From Flavobacterium tagetis (GTDB lineage: Bacteria; Bacteroidota; Bacteroidia; Flavobacteriales; Flavobacteriaceae): a stretch of DNA of 64,000 nucleotides. Of the stretch, positions 26,705 through 36,606 are shown piece after piece. The stretch spans positions 62,001-126,000 of the forward strand of contig NZ_JAERSF010000001.1 of assembly GCF_016735615.1 (NCBI RefSeq), in the 5' to 3' direction. Each line of letters opens with the position of its first letter. Position 1 is the stretch's first letter. The notes beneath the pieces are model-generated. The model was not told the origin of the DNA, made no database searches, and saw only the letters and a program-made list of their open reading frames with translations. Position numbers and translations under genes: made by a program.

Positions 26705-29512
26705 ATGAATAAATTTTTCACTATCTGTACGCTACTGTTCTTTAGTGCCGCTTTTTCACAGATTCCAACTCTGGATGTCGAAAATCAGAAAAAAAATTCG
26801 GTAATCTTACAGGAAGTACAAATCGAAACCAAAATTTTAGGAAATCTTGCCTCAACTACGGCTACTTATACATTCTATAATCCTGGCGACAGAATTTTAG
26901 AAGGAAATTTTACACTTCCATTGCCAGAAGGAGTAAGTGTAAGTGGCTATGCATTAGATATTAACGGAAGCTTAAGAGACGCTGTTCCCGTTCCAAAAGA
27001 ACGAGCTAAAGAAGTATTTGAAAGTATTGAAAAAAGAAATGTAGATCCAGGTATTATTGAAAAAGTAGCTGGAAATAATTTCAGAACCAGAATTTACCCG
27101 ATTACAGCTAGAGGCACCAGATTTATAAGAATTACATACAATCAGGAATTAAAAAATTCGGCTACTGATTATCTGTATTTTTTAAGTTTTGCCAATGCTG
27201 TTAGGATTCCAAAATTCAATCTGAAAGTATTAGTTAATGAAAGTCTGACAACTCCAAAAATCACAGAAAATCCAGATGGAAGTTTTGCTTTTCAGAAACA
27301 AGGAAATCAATGGATTGCTGAAATTAAAAAAGCGAATTTCACGCCAAATGAAAGCCTAAAAATAAGCATTCCAAAAGTAAACGAGTCTTCTAGTGTGATG
27401 CTTCAAAAAGCTTCTGACGATAAATCTTATTTTGCGGCAAGTGTTTCGATGAATTTCCCTGTAAAAGAAAAAGCAAAATCTCAAAAAGTCGCTATTATTT
27501 GGGACAACTCATTCAGCGGATCAAAGAGAAACCATCAAAAAGAACTAGACTTTCTTACTGCTTATTTTTTAGAGAACAAGGATATTGCAGTCTCTTTTGT
27601 TCTTTTAAATAATACTCTAGAAAAAACAGAAGATTTTGCTGTTTCTGGAGGAAACTGGAATGCATTAAAAGACAGAATTCTGAATCTGAAATACGATGGT
27701 GGAACTGACTTTGGCGCTTTAAAAGAGATTTCATCAATAGACGAATATCTTTTGTTTTCTGACGGAATTTCAAATTTTGGTGATTTAACTTTAAAATTCA
27801 AAAAACCAGTCAACAGTATCGTGAGCACGCCAACTTCTGACTTTAATTTGCTAAAGCTTTTAGCATCACAATCAGGAGGGAATTTTATCAATCTTAACGA
27901 ATTAGACACTCAAACTGCTCTAAAAACCTTCAAAAGACTTCCTATTATATTTTTAGGCTTTAAAGAAACTAATACGCTTCAGGAACTGTTTCCAAATGTT
28001 GGAACTGCCGTAAATGAACCGGTAAACATATTTGGAATTTCATCTTCGAACGTAAGTAAACTTACTGCTGTTTTTTCAGTAGGAAATAAGAAATTTGAAG
28101 TACCTGTAGATTTTAGTAACGCTGTACAAGTAAACAATTGGCCTATTGCGCAATTTTGGGCGCAACGAAAAATTAATGATCTTGAACTTAATTCAACACA
28201 AAACAACGATGAAATAAGAAATCTGAGCGAACAGTTTGGAGTTGTAAGCAAGAACACTAGTCTTATCGTATTGGAAGATGTTAATGATTATGTACGTTTT
28301 GGCATTACTCCTCCAGAGGAATTATTATCAGAATACAATAAAATCGTTTCGCAAAACAAAAGAGAAGTTTTAGAAAAAAGAAGAAATCTTTTATCTAAAG
28401 CTTTTGATAAAACGCGAGAACTGACAACTTGGTGGAATAGCGAATTTAAGCCTACGGAAAAAAAACAGTATCCAAAAGTTTCTAAGCAATCACAAAAATT
28501 GTCGTCGGCAGAAGAAAGTGTTGTTAGCGATAATGCTGTATATTCTGCAGAAAGCAGAGCGGGTGATAAAAAAACATCCTCTGGAAAAATAACTTTGGTA
28601 GATGTTGAAAGCACTCAAGAATACATGAAAGATTTTCAATCTTTACAGTCTCCCGAATTGATTTACCAGAAATATCTTGAAAATCGTCCGAAATATGAGA
28701 AACAGGTAACGTATTATTTTGATGTTTCTAAACTGCTATTCAAAAAAGGAGACAAAGCACTTTCGCTAAAGGTTTTAAGCACATTAGCCGAACTTGATTT
28801 GGAAAATGAAGAATTGTACAAAACGATATCTTATTTATTGAAACAGAGAGGCAATTATGAAAAAGAATTGTGGATTACTCAAAAGATTCTAGAATGGAGA
28901 CCTTTTGATCCTCAAAGCCATAGAGATTATGCATTAGCTTTAGTTGACAATAAAAAACCTCAAGAAGCTCTTAACATCTATAAATCTATGCTTTATCAGG
29001 AATATACCGATGAGATTTCTGTACGAGACAATGGTATTGAAGAAATCTTGATTATGGAAATCAATAATATTTTGAGTCAAAACAAAAATGTTGATGCAAG
29101 CAAAGTAGATGATCGTCTAAAAGCCAATCTTCCTGTTGATATTCGTATTGTTATTAACTGGAATAAAGACAATACAGATATCGATCTTTGGGTTACAGAT
29201 CCAAGAGGAGAAGATTGCTCTTACTCGCATAGATCTACAGAAATTGGAGGAAGATTAAGCAACGATTTCACTCAAGGTTTTGGTCCTGAACAGTTCTTAT
29301 TAAAAAAAGCAATTAAGGGAAAATATAAAATCAAGACTAATTTCTTCGGCGAGAGACAGAATATTCTTTCTGGGCCAACGACTATAATGGCAGAAGTTTA
29401 CCTTTACTATTCTGATGGTAGACAAGAACGAAAAATTGCTGTTTTCCAAAGTCAAAAAGAAAACAAACGTGAAAGCGATAGCAAAATTCTAATTGGAGAA
29501 TTTGAATTTTAG
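26705..29512 (+). CDS. VIT and VWA-like domain protein with C-terminal DUF2135
   Basis: A 935-residue secreted or envelope protein: signal peptide 1-19 (LFFSAAFSQ), VIT domain about 30-160 (TFTLP-type segment near 75, ERAKEVFESIEKRNVDPGII), VWA-like domain about 255-400 with a DxSxS metal-site motif in IIWDNSFSGS, a long linker with a Lys/Ser-rich stretch (570-640), TPR-like helices about 640-800, and a DUF2135 domain in the last 110 residues (NWNKDNTDIDLWVTDPRGED, FFGERQNILSGPTTIMAEVY). VIT-VWA proteins of this kind occur widely in Bacteroidota, with no settled function; ligand binding or adhesion is inference. Confidence 0.8.
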   Translation: MNKFFTICTLLFFSAAFSQIPTLDVENQKKNSVILQEVQIETKILGNLASTTATYTFYNPGDRILEGNFTLPLPEGVSVSGYALDINGSLRDAVPVPKERAKEVFESIEKRNVDPGIIEKVAGNNFRTRIYPITARGTRFIRITYNQELKNSATDYLYFLSFANAVRIPKFNLKVLVNESLTTPKITENPDGSFAFQKQGNQWIAEIKKANFTPNESLKISIPKVNESSSVMLQKASDDKSYFAASVSMNFPVKEKAKSQKVAIIWDNSFSGSKRNHQKELDFLTAYFLENKDIAVSFVLLNNTLEKTEDFAVSGGNWNALKDRILNLKYDGGTDFGALKEISSIDEYLLFSDGISNFGDLTLKFKKPVNSIVSTPTSDFNLLKLLASQSGGNFINLNELDTQTALKTFKRLPIIFLGFKETNTLQELFPNVGTAVNEPVNIFGISSSNVSKLTAVFSVGNKKFEVPVDFSNAVQVNNWPIAQFWAQRKINDLELNSTQNNDEIRNLSEQFGVVSKNTSLIVLEDVNDYVRFGITPPEELLSEYNKIVSQNKREVLEKRRNLLSKAFDKTRELTTWWNSEFKPTEKKQYPKVSKQSQKLSSAEESVVSDNAVYSAESRAGDKKTSSGKITLVDVESTQEYMKDFQSLQSPELIYQKYLENRPKYEKQVTYYFDVSKLLFKKGDKALSLKVLSTLAELDLENEELYKTISYLLKQRGNYEKELWITQKILEWRPFDPQSHRDYALALVDNKKPQEALNIYKSMLYQEYTDEISVRDNGIEEILIMEINNILSQNKNVDASKVDDRLKANLPVDIRIVINWNKDNTDIDLWVTDPRGEDCSYSHRSTEIGGRLSNDFTQGFGPEQFLLKKAIKGKYKIKTNFFGERQNILSGPTTIMAEVYLYYSDGRQERKIAVFQSQKENKRESDSKILIGEFEF

Positions 29513-29536
29513 AAATTACAAACTTCACTAATATTT

Positions 29537-29576
29537 AAACCCGACAGATTCTTAAAACCTGTCGGGTTTATTTTTT
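29537..29576. terminator. Convergent terminator (dispersed CCCGACAG repeat)
   Basis: AAACCCGACAG (29537-29547) pairs with CTGTCGGGTTT (29559-29569), followed by ATTTTTTAT. The core is the same as in the lysS terminator. It lies between the VIT gene and the convergent lipoprotein gene. Confidence 0.85.
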
Positions 29577-29591
29577 ATCCTAAATCACAAT

Positions 29592-30188
29592 TTAAAACGA
29601 ATACTTCTCCAATTTTCCACTCTGAATATCCAAAACCTTTGTGCTTTCTTTTGGAACATCGCCTTTTATAACTTCTTGAACAGACGGATTAGATGGATAT
29701 TTACCACCTTTCATTTTTAAAAGATGAAATTTTCCTCCGCTTTCAAATATAAGATCATAAAATTTTTCTGTTGATGAAGTGGTTACATAAATTGGAAAAT
29801 CGGTTACAGTGAAACGATTGATTATACTTCCGTCATTCTTCAAGATATAACCTGAACAGCCTCCACTTCCACAGAAATAAGAATTTGAGAAACCAACAAA
29901 ATATTCGTTTTTCTTATCATTATTTAAATCAAAAGCATCATAATAAAAATAACGATCGTCTTTTGTCAGTGCAGAAATATCATTTTTTAATAAAACCAGC
30001 AATTGTTTACGGATTAATTCTACCGCCTTGTCTTCTTTTGGAGTAACTTCGCTCAAATCTGCCGTCCCGCCAAGTGTTTTAGACAATGTGTCTTGAACAA
30101 CTGTTTTTACTATATTTTTTGAATTGTCTTTATTCTGGCAAGAGCTCAATGCCAAAATTGAGATTAGAATTAAAATCTTATTTTTCAT
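29592..30188 (-). CDS. Predicted lipoprotein, unknown function
   Basis: A 198-residue lipoprotein (ILISILALSSCQNKDN, Cys at 17). The mature part has a FG-GAP-like or calcium-loop-like stretch, YYDAFDLNNDKKNEYFVGFS, near residues 85-105, followed by two close cysteines in YFCGSGGCSGYI that could form a disulfide. The acidic D-x-N-x-D motif suggests a metal-binding loop, but no family is recognised. It is 27 bp downstream of the dehydrogenase gene, which is on the same strand, so co-transcription is possible. Confidence 0.65.
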   Translation of the reverse strand: MKNKILILISILALSSCQNKDNSKNIVKTVVQDTLSKTLGGTADLSEVTPKEDKAVELIRKQLLVLLKNDISALTKDDRYFYYDAFDLNNDKKNEYFVGFSNSYFCGSGGCSGYILKNDGSIINRFTVTDFPIYVTTSSTEKFYDLIFESGGKFHLLKMKGGKYPSNPSVQEVIKGDVPKESTKVLDIQSGKLEKYSF

Positions 30189-30215
30189 AATCTGATATTT
30201 TAAATTCGTTATAAT

Positions 30216-31229
30216 TTACACTAGTAATGCGGCTTTATTTTCAATATCATTTTCCGTTAGCAATGATTTTATATTGTTAAAAGTCACCAAAGCAATCTGC
30301 GTTAAAGCTTCGTTGGTAAAAAATGCTTGATGCGCCGTTACCAAAACATTCGGAAAACTCATTAAACGCTGAATTGCATCATCCTGAATAATGTCTGCCG
30401 AGAGATCTCTAAAGAATAGTTTTTCTTCCTGTTCGTACACATCAATTCCTAAATAGCCAATTTTCCCTTCTTTTAAGCCTTCAATAACCGACGACGTTTC
30501 GATTAACCCGCCACGGCTTGTATTGATAATCATAACACTATCTTTCATAAAAGAAATAGAAGTGGTATTGATAACATGTTTGGTCTGTTCATTCAGCGGA
30601 CAATGGAGCGAAATAATATCACTCGATTTAAAGATTTCTTCCAATCCTACAAAAGAAACACCGTCTTTTTTCATCTCTTCATTTTCAACAATATCATAAG
30701 CCAAAACTTTACAGCCAAAACCTAATGCAATTTTAGAAAATGCTTTTCCTATATTTCCTGTTCCAATAATTCCGATTGTTTTTCCGAATAAATCAAAGCC
30801 TAATAATCCGTTTAAAGAGAAATTCTGTTCACGAACTCTATTATAAGCTTTGTGCGTTTTTCTATTTAAAGTCAAAATCATCGCCATGGCATGTTCGGCA
30901 ACCGCCTGAGGAGAATATGCAGGAACACGACAAACTTTTATGCCGTGATTTTTAGCAGCTTCCAAATCGACATTATTAAATCCAGCACACCGTAAAGCAA
31001 TTATTTTTACTTTTTTTTCTGCTAATTGTTTAATAACTGTTTCGTTTACAATATCATTTACAAAAACACAAACAATCTCGCACTCTTCAATTAAAGCTAC
31101 TGTCTGAGGATTTAACTGTGTTTCAAAAAAATCTAACTGAAAACCAAAGTCTTCGTTATATTTATTGAAAAACGTTTTATCGTAAGGCTGAGTAGAAAAA
31201 AAGGCAATTTTCTTGTTTGCTAAGGTCAT
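30216..31229 (-). CDS. D-lactate dehydrogenase-like 2-hydroxyacid dehydrogenase
   Basis: A 337-residue NAD-dependent D-isomer-specific 2-hydroxyacid dehydrogenase. The Rossmann motif GIIGTGNIGKAFSKIALGFG lies near residues 150-170. Catalytic residues expected from the family are visible: Arg in NTSRGGLIET, Glu in IDVYEQEEKLFF, and His in VTAHQAFFTNEAL. The FFxTQPYD start and YEQEEKLFF segment match fermentative D-lactate dehydrogenase (LdhA) rather than 3-phosphoglycerate dehydrogenase. The substrate is inferred as pyruvate/D-lactate. The window contains a second, different member of the superfamily at 42702-43676. Confidence 0.83.
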   Translation of the reverse strand: MTLANKKIAFFSTQPYDKTFFNKYNEDFGFQLDFFETQLNPQTVALIEECEIVCVFVNDIVNETVIKQLAEKKVKIIALRCAGFNNVDLEAAKNHGIKVCRVPAYSPQAVAEHAMAMILTLNRKTHKAYNRVREQNFSLNGLLGFDLFGKTIGIIGTGNIGKAFSKIALGFGCKVLAYDIVENEEMKKDGVSFVGLEEIFKSSDIISLHCPLNEQTKHVINTTSISFMKDSVMIINTSRGGLIETSSVIEGLKEGKIGYLGIDVYEQEEKLFFRDLSADIIQDDAIQRLMSFPNVLVTAHQAFFTNEALTQIALVTFNNIKSLLTENDIENKAALLV

Positions 31230-31292
31230 GGAATTTAATTTTTAATAGTTCCTTAAAATTACGGATTTTATTTTAAAGTCTATTTAAGACAT

Positions 31293-31316
31293 AAAAAAAG
31301 AGCTTGTTAAGCTCCT
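31293..31316 (-). terminator. Terminator of the DUF6985-like gene
   Basis: GAGCTT (31300-31305) pairs with AAGCTC (31309-31314), followed on the minus strand by a run of seven T. Confidence 0.7.
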
Positions 31317-31324
31317 CATTTATC

Positions 31325-31813
31325 TTAAGTCTCAGCTATTCCTGCAACTGCTACTATTTTATTATTTCTTAATTTAATTTCAATACCATGTTCGGTATCT
31401 AAATTATAACGAATTGGTATTTTTATCTCATTTCTTTTTAAAATCCTTATGTATAATATTTCTTTAATGTACTCAAAGTGTTTTTCTTTAGTATCAATAT
31501 TTAAAGGTTCCTCTCCTGATTGTCTTGGGTCTTCATAATATTTCGCATAAATCTTTTTATAGCGAAGAAACGTTTCTTCTTTTATTTGAAGTATAACATC
31601 TTCAATATTTTCTAAAAAACTACTATACGTTTTTTCAAAATCATCTAATTCTTCATTTGTTGGAAATTCTTCGATTTCTTCTCCATCTTCATCAAATTCT
31701 TCTCCTAAAAAAACTTGAATTTCGTCATCTTTAAAATGAGAATTTTTAAAAAGCTTATCTCCTGAAATTCCTGCCCAGTCTTCTTGAATCTCTCCCCAAA
31801 ATTTATGATTCAT
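31325..31813 (-). CDS. Acidic cytoplasmic protein, DUF6985-like
   Basis: A 162-residue protein with no signal peptide and a strongly acidic middle (GEEFDEDGEEIEEFPTNEEL, residues about 38-57). The aromatic N-terminus (HKFWGEIQEDWAG) and C-terminal beta strands (GIEIKLRNNKIVAVAGIAET) resemble DUF6985/DUF2004-type proteins, a group in which some members serve as immunity proteins for contact toxins. No toxin gene lies beside it, so the immunity role is only a possibility. The gene has its own terminator. Confidence 0.5.
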   Translation of the reverse strand: MNHKFWGEIQEDWAGISGDKLFKNSHFKDDEIQVFLGEEFDEDGEEIEEFPTNEELDDFEKTYSSFLENIEDVILQIKEETFLRYKKIYAKYYEDPRQSGEEPLNIDTKEKHFEYIKEILYIRILKRNEIKIPIRYNLDTEHGIEIKLRNNKIVAVAGIAET

Positions 31814-31891
31814 AATTTATACTTTTTTACAAACTTAAAGCTTAATCAAGTTTGTAACAAGTTATAAATATAATATTAAAAGCTTTATATA

Positions 31892-32137
31892 TTATTTTTT
31901 AAAATTCCCTTTTGGCAGATAATACAGCCATCCAAAACCAATTAAAAATAAAATAAGCGAACCTATAAATGCTGGAATTAAAATCTCTTTATTGTTATCT
32001 AATGCATTGTTTAACGCAGCATATAACAACCAAATCTGAATGCTTACATTTAAGATTAAAACAAATATTAAAGTAGACAGAATAACATTCAACTTATTAG
32101 GATTTGCCTGATTTTGACTTTTTCTAAATGTACTCAT
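31892..32137 (-). CDS. Small membrane protein of the nitrate operon
   Basis: An 81-residue protein with two transmembrane segments (about residues 17-40 and 53-72: LSTLIFVLILNVSIQIWLLY and IPAFIGSLILFLIGFGWLYY). It is 18 bp after the Rieske gene, the last in the operon. It resembles small membrane proteins placed next to nitrate reductase genes in Flavobacteria (DUF6755-like). It may stabilise or anchor the complex; that is inferred from position only. Confidence 0.6.
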   Translation of the reverse strand: MSTFRKSQNQANPNKLNVILSTLIFVLILNVSIQIWLLYAALNNALDNNKEILIPAFIGSLILFLIGFGWLYYLPKGNFKK

Positions 32138-32155
32138 AATCTTTATTTTAAACTA

Positions 32156-32665
32156 TTAACTTTCTTTATTTTCGAATGCTTTCACGAAAATCTTTTCTCC
32201 TTTTAAAACCACTTCTAACTGAGGCAAAGCTCTTGGCGGAGGTCCTGCAATTACATCTCCCGTCAAAGCATCAAAAGAACCTTCGTGGCACGGACAGTGA
32301 ATAATTCCGGTTCCTGGCTTGTAATAAACAGCACAAGAAAGATGCGTGCATTTTTGTTCGTAAGCTCTAAACATCCCGCTTTCTAAATGCACCAAAATAT
32401 ACGGAATGTTACTTCCTTCAATTACAAATCCTCTTGTTCCTCCTAATGGAATATCTTTTATTTCACACACAAAATGTTCTCCAACAACTTCTTCGCCAGG
32501 CAATAAATAAGCTTTTGCTGCAACCAGTCCGCTTCCAACCATTAAACCTCCTGAAACCAGCGTAAGGAATTTGGCAAAATCACGTCGGCTTACTTGTGTC
32601 GATTCTTGTTTTTTATATGGAAAATCTTTCTTCCAGTTTTCTTTTAAATTATCTTCTTTAGACAT
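32156..32665 (-). CDS. Rieske [2Fe-2S] protein with Tat-type signal anchor
   Basis: A 169-residue protein. The twin-arginine motif VSRRDFAKFLTL (Arg27-Arg28) precedes a hydrophobic segment (LVSGGLMVGSGLVAAKAYL), so it is likely exported or anchored via Tat. The C-terminal half is a Rieske domain with both cluster-binding motifs, CTHLSC and CPCHEGSF. It is an electron-transfer subunit. It lies between the 4Fe-4S subunit gene (11 bp) and a small membrane protein gene, in an operon with a molybdenum enzyme, cytochrome b and narK. The Rieske domain probably faces the periplasm, whereas the catalytic subunit lacks any signal; see the findings. Confidence 0.87.
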   Translation of the reverse strand: MSKEDNLKENWKKDFPYKKQESTQVSRRDFAKFLTLVSGGLMVGSGLVAAKAYLLPGEEVVGEHFVCEIKDIPLGGTRGFVIEGSNIPYILVHLESGMFRAYEQKCTHLSCAVYYKPGTGIIHCPCHEGSFDALTGDVIAGPPPRALPQLEVVLKGEKIFVKAFENKES

Positions 32666-32676
32666 GGATTTTAGAT

Positions 32677-33246
32677 TTAGAATATTCTTAATTCGCTGCT
32701 TCCTTTTGGCATCATGATATTCACTTTTGTGTTGACACGTTCTTTCCCAAAAACAAATGAATTTACAGGAGTGCTGTTAGGGCGCATTTCTTCGATCTGA
32801 GCACGAGTTCCATAAAACAGTGCGCCACTCGGGCAAACTGTAGCACACATTGGCTTTTTGCCAACGCTTGTTCTGTCATAACACATATTGCATTTCATCA
32901 TTAAATCGTATTCTTCCATTTTCTTCGGAACCCCAAACGGACAAGCCATTACACAATTGGAGCAGCCAATGCAACGCTCTGTATTTGCGGTATGAACTAC
33001 GCCAAATTCGTCTTGCGAAATCGCATCAGCAGGACAAACATTGGCACAAACCGGATCTTCGCAATGCATGCATACCTGAACCGTGGTTTGAATCGTTACG
33101 GCACGCTCGACATAATTAACATGAATCATCGATTCCTGACCATTTGTTTCACATTCCGAACACGCCATTTCGCAGGCTTTACAGCCTATGCATCTTTGTA
33201 AGTCTACAAAAAACTCTTCGTTTTTATTATAATTAGTCAAATTCAT
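32677..33246 (-). CDS. Four-cluster 4Fe-4S ferredoxin subunit (DmsB/NrfC-like)
   Basis: A 189-residue iron-sulfur protein with four cysteine groups: [41 protein letters not shown] and CNMCYDR...CATVCP, the pattern of the electron-transfer subunits of molybdopterin oxidoreductases. It passes electrons between the quinol- or Rieske-side donor and the molybdenum subunit. No signal peptide, so it is cytoplasmic. It is 18 bp after the molybdopterin subunit gene and 11 bp before the Rieske gene. Confidence 0.9.
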   Translation of the reverse strand: MNLTNYNKNEEFFVDLQRCIGCKACEMACSECETNGQESMIHVNYVERAVTIQTTVQVCMHCEDPVCANVCPADAISQDEFGVVHTANTERCIGCSNCVMACPFGVPKKMEEYDLMMKCNMCYDRTSVGKKPMCATVCPSGALFYGTRAQIEEMRPNSTPVNSFVFGKERVNTKVNIMMPKGSSELRIF

Positions 33247-33264
33247 GATTCTTGTTTTTATAGA

Positions 33265-35481
33265 TTAAACACTTGCATAAGCATTTGATTTGTCTGATGA
33301 ATTTTCTATTTCTCCCAAAGGTTCCAACTTACAAGCACAAACTTTGAACTCTGGAATTTTTGAAATAGGATCTAATGTTCCAGGTGTTAACTGATTGGCT
33401 GATTTTTTCCCGGGCCAGTGATACGGAATAAAAACAGTATCTTTTCGAATGGTTTCTACAATATTGGCAGGAAAAATTCCTTCACCTCTTCGGGTTGAAA
33501 CTTTTACTAATTCTCTTTGCTTAATATTATATTTCTGTGCCATTTCAGGATGAATTTCTAACAAAGGTTCAGGAAACTGATCAACCAATTTCCCGATTCT
33601 TCTGGTTTGTGTTCCGCTTAAATATTGAGATACAACTCGTCCAGTCGTTAATATTATTGGATATTCATCATTTGTGATTTCGCCAGGCAATTTATAAGGA
33701 GCTGGATTAAAATGTGCTTTTCCGTCTGGAGTTGCAAACTTTTTATCTTCCCATAATCTTGGCGTTCCAGGATGATCTTCGGTTGGGCATGGCCAGAAAA
33801 CGCCCATATTATCTTCTACTTTTTTATAAGTAATTCCGTTGTAATCAGCTGTTCCCCCTTTTGATGCAACTCGAAGTTCATTAAAAATGGCCTCGCTGTC
33901 GGCGTAAGTAAATCTTTCTTCTTCGCCTAATCTCTTTGCTAATTCTAATAATATTGAAGTATCTGTTCTAGCATCTCCCGGAGGTGTAACAGCTTGTCTG
34001 ATTCGAATAACGCGGCCTTCAGCTGAAGTTGTCGTTCCTTCTTCTTCTTCTTGCAATGAACCTGCTAAAACAATATCGGCATGACGCGCTGTTTCATTCA
34101 AAAAGAAATCTATGGCAACGTAAAACTCTAATTTTTCAAGGGCAGAACGCACATAATTATTGTTTGGAAGAGATACTAACGGATTAAAACAAATCGAAAT
34201 CAATCCTTTTATTTCACCGCTGTGAATGGCTTCGATAATTTCATAAGCTGTAATGCCTTTGTGAGGCATATCTTCTTCTTTAATCTTCCAGACATCGGCA
34301 ATGTATTTTCGATGATCCATATTTTCTATATCACGATTTCCGGGCAGCTGATCACATTTGTGGCCGTGCTCTCTTCCTCCCTGACCATTTCCTTGTCCAG
34401 TAATGGTTCCGTAACCACAATATGGTCTTCCAATTCTTCCTGTTGCCAAAACCAAATTGATGCATCCTAATACATTATCAACACCTTTAGAATGATGTTC
34501 TATTCCTCTTGCGTGCAGTAAAAAGCTTGTTTTTGCTTTTCCCCATAATTCGGCCGCTTCTTTAATTTTTTCTTTTGAAATTCCTGTAATTTCTTCTGCC
34601 CATTCTAACGTATAATCCTTTACAGCATCTATGGTTTCTTGAAATCCTGAAGTATGATTATCTATAAAATCGTGGTCTAACAAATCATGATCTACGAGAT
34701 ATTTCAACATTGCTCCATATAAAGCCGAATCGGTTCCAGGTCTTACATCCAAGTGAACATCTGCCGTTCTTGCCAATGGAATAACTCGCGGATCAACAAC
34801 AATTAATTTGGCTCCTCTATCTCTCGCTTTCCAGATCCAATGGGTTAAAGTGGGAAACGTCTCGCTTATATTCGCTCCAGCAACTATAATAACTTCAGCA
34901 TATTCTAAATCGGAATAATTGTTTGAAGCGCGATCTAAACCAAATGCTTTCTTATTTCCTGCACCAGCACTTACCATACAAAGACGTCCGTTGTAATCTA
35001 AATTTCTTGTTTTTAAAGCCACTCTGGCAAATTTCCCAACCAAATAACTTTTTTCATTGGTCAACGAAACTCCAGATAACATTGAAAACGCATGTTTACC
35101 ATATTTCTCCTGAATTCTTTTGATTTCAGAAACGGTTTTATCCATAGCTTCATCCCAAGTGGTTTGTTCAAAACCTTTGCCTTCTACCCTTTTTATTGGA
35201 TGCAATAATCGATCTGGATGATTGTTCTGCATGTATCGCTGAACACCTTTTGGACAAAGACGACCTTCATTGAACGGGAATTCCATCCAAGGTTCAAAAC
35301 CAACCACTTTATTGTCTTTTACAGATAATTGAATTCCGCACTGCATCCCGCAGAAACAGCAATGTGTTTTAACCGTTTTGTCTGGTTCATCACGCCCTGA
35401 ATAACCTTCTTTTGGCGTATAATTCAAATGCGGACCAAATGCCTCAATTATTTTTTCAGTTGATACAGGTAGTTTTGCCAT
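33265..35481 (-). CDS. Molybdopterin oxidoreductase, NasA/NapA-like nitrate reductase catalytic subunit
   Basis: A 738-residue bis-MGD enzyme. An N-terminal [4Fe-4S] site is formed by Cys41, Cys44, Cys48 and Cys76 ([17 protein letters not shown]). The probable molybdenum ligand is Cys168 in [12 protein letters not shown], as in assimilatory and periplasmic nitrate reductases. Further cofactor motifs are [35 protein letters not shown] and the C-terminal domain ([19 protein letters not shown]). There is no Tat signal, so it acts in the cytoplasm. Nitrate is the inferred substrate from the adjacent narK; formate dehydrogenase activity is less likely because Sec/Cys context and operon differ. Confidence 0.85.
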   Translation of the reverse strand: MAKLPVSTEKIIEAFGPHLNYTPKEGYSGRDEPDKTVKTHCCFCGMQCGIQLSVKDNKVVGFEPWMEFPFNEGRLCPKGVQRYMQNNHPDRLLHPIKRVEGKGFEQTTWDEAMDKTVSEIKRIQEKYGKHAFSMLSGVSLTNEKSYLVGKFARVALKTRNLDYNGRLCMVSAGAGNKKAFGLDRASNNYSDLEYAEVIIVAGANISETFPTLTHWIWKARDRGAKLIVVDPRVIPLARTADVHLDVRPGTDSALYGAMLKYLVDHDLLDHDFIDNHTSGFQETIDAVKDYTLEWAEEITGISKEKIKEAAELWGKAKTSFLLHARGIEHHSKGVDNVLGCINLVLATGRIGRPYCGYGTITGQGNGQGGREHGHKCDQLPGNRDIENMDHRKYIADVWKIKEEDMPHKGITAYEIIEAIHSGEIKGLISICFNPLVSLPNNNYVRSALEKLEFYVAIDFFLNETARHADIVLAGSLQEEEEGTTTSAEGRVIRIRQAVTPPGDARTDTSILLELAKRLGEEERFTYADSEAIFNELRVASKGGTADYNGITYKKVEDNMGVFWPCPTEDHPGTPRLWEDKKFATPDGKAHFNPAPYKLPGEITNDEYPIILTTGRVVSQYLSGTQTRRIGKLVDQFPEPLLEIHPEMAQKYNIKQRELVKVSTRRGEGIFPANIVETIRKDTVFIPYHWPGKKSANQLTPGTLDPISKIPEFKVCACKLEPLGEIENSSDKSNAYASV

Positions 35482-35550
35482 GATTTTTTTGTTGTTTTTT
35501 GTTTCAGCTTCAAGTCATATTAAAGAGACCTGAAACCTGACACTATAATT

Positions 35551-36600
35551 TTATCCAAATAAATTTCCGCCTTCAATTCTTGCTTTTAAATGTGCTTTCG
35601 CCAAACGATCTCGTTTTCCTTCTGGACTTAAATCCAAGTGTGAATTACCTTGATCATCACTAAAGTCAAAACCTAATTGTTTGGTTACTATTTTTAAATC
35701 ATCAATATGAAGCTGAGTTGTAAAAGGTTTTCCAGTTTCTTTGCAGATGGCCATCCCTTTTTTCATTCCTTCCTTTTTGTAAATATGCGCACCAATTTGA
35801 GCCGGTCGCTGAATGATGTGGAAGAACTTTCCAAAGGGAATCCATATCAAAAACATTATAACCGTTACAGCATGAATTACGGCTAGAAAATCATACGCGA
35901 ATCCTTTCATAAACTGATACGAATACGTTAGGCATAATCCAGTGACCGAAATAGCAATTAATAAAAGAAGTGGCAGTAAATCGCCTTCAAAAGTCTGTGT
36001 GGCAATTAATCCTGGATTGGTTAAACGTCTTCTTAAATAATAAAGAGAACCGAAAATAACCAGATAAGAAGACCAGTTTAAAGCATGGAAAGTTAAAAAT
36101 GCCATAATAGAATCCAATCTGAAATCCATTACTTTAAAACCAAAAAAATGAGCTTCGTAAACGGAAATAGAATTGGGTGCCAAAGTAAAATGAATCCATC
36201 CAAATGTAAGCGGAAAAGTAATAGCAAAAGCCGAAAAACAGCCAATTGCAATACAAAAATGGGCCAGCCATCTGTATTTTCCTCTTGGATAAATGAATTT
36301 CTGAAAAGCGATATTCTGAACTGATTCTTTTCCTAAAAACCACAAATGCGAAAATACTTTTCCTGTAAAGAGAAAATGAATGCCGCGTTTGAAATACATC
36401 CAAGTTGGCGGGCGTTGCAACCAAACCGTATAGCGATACACTACTCCGAAAAATGCAAACAACGTTCCGAACAGATAGGTAACCAAAGCCGCATCAAAAT
36501 TTTGCAATTTTCTTGATCCATAGAAAACCAATACGACCATAAAAACCGAAGCGGCCGTTGCAATTAATAAAGCTTTTGTATTAAATGTTTTTTCTTTCAT
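35551..36600 (-). CDS. Membrane cytochrome b-like quinol dehydrogenase subunit
   Basis: A 349-residue protein with about six transmembrane segments (roughly 11-30, 38-58, 108-130, 163-187, 207-228, 238-258) and histidines placed in or near them (His114, His241, His256), as expected for b-haem ligation in NarI/DsrM-type subunits. The soluble C-terminus contains IHIDDLKIVTKQLGFDFSDD. It probably oxidises quinol and feeds electrons to the iron-sulfur and molybdenum subunits encoded downstream. It lies between narK (6 bp) and the catalytic subunit gene. Confidence 0.75.
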   Translation of the reverse strand: MKEKTFNTKALLIATAASVFMVVLVFYGSRKLQNFDAALVTYLFGTLFAFFGVVYRYTVWLQRPPTWMYFKRGIHFLFTGKVFSHLWFLGKESVQNIAFQKFIYPRGKYRWLAHFCIAIGCFSAFAITFPLTFGWIHFTLAPNSISVYEAHFFGFKVMDFRLDSIMAFLTFHALNWSSYLVIFGSLYYLRRRLTNPGLIATQTFEGDLLPLLLLIAISVTGLCLTYSYQFMKGFAYDFLAVIHAVTVIMFLIWIPFGKFFHIIQRPAQIGAHIYKKEGMKKGMAICKETGKPFTTQLHIDDLKIVTKQLGFDFSDDQGNSHLDLSPEGKRDRLAKAHLKARIEGGNLFG

Positions 36601-36606
36601 GACAGA

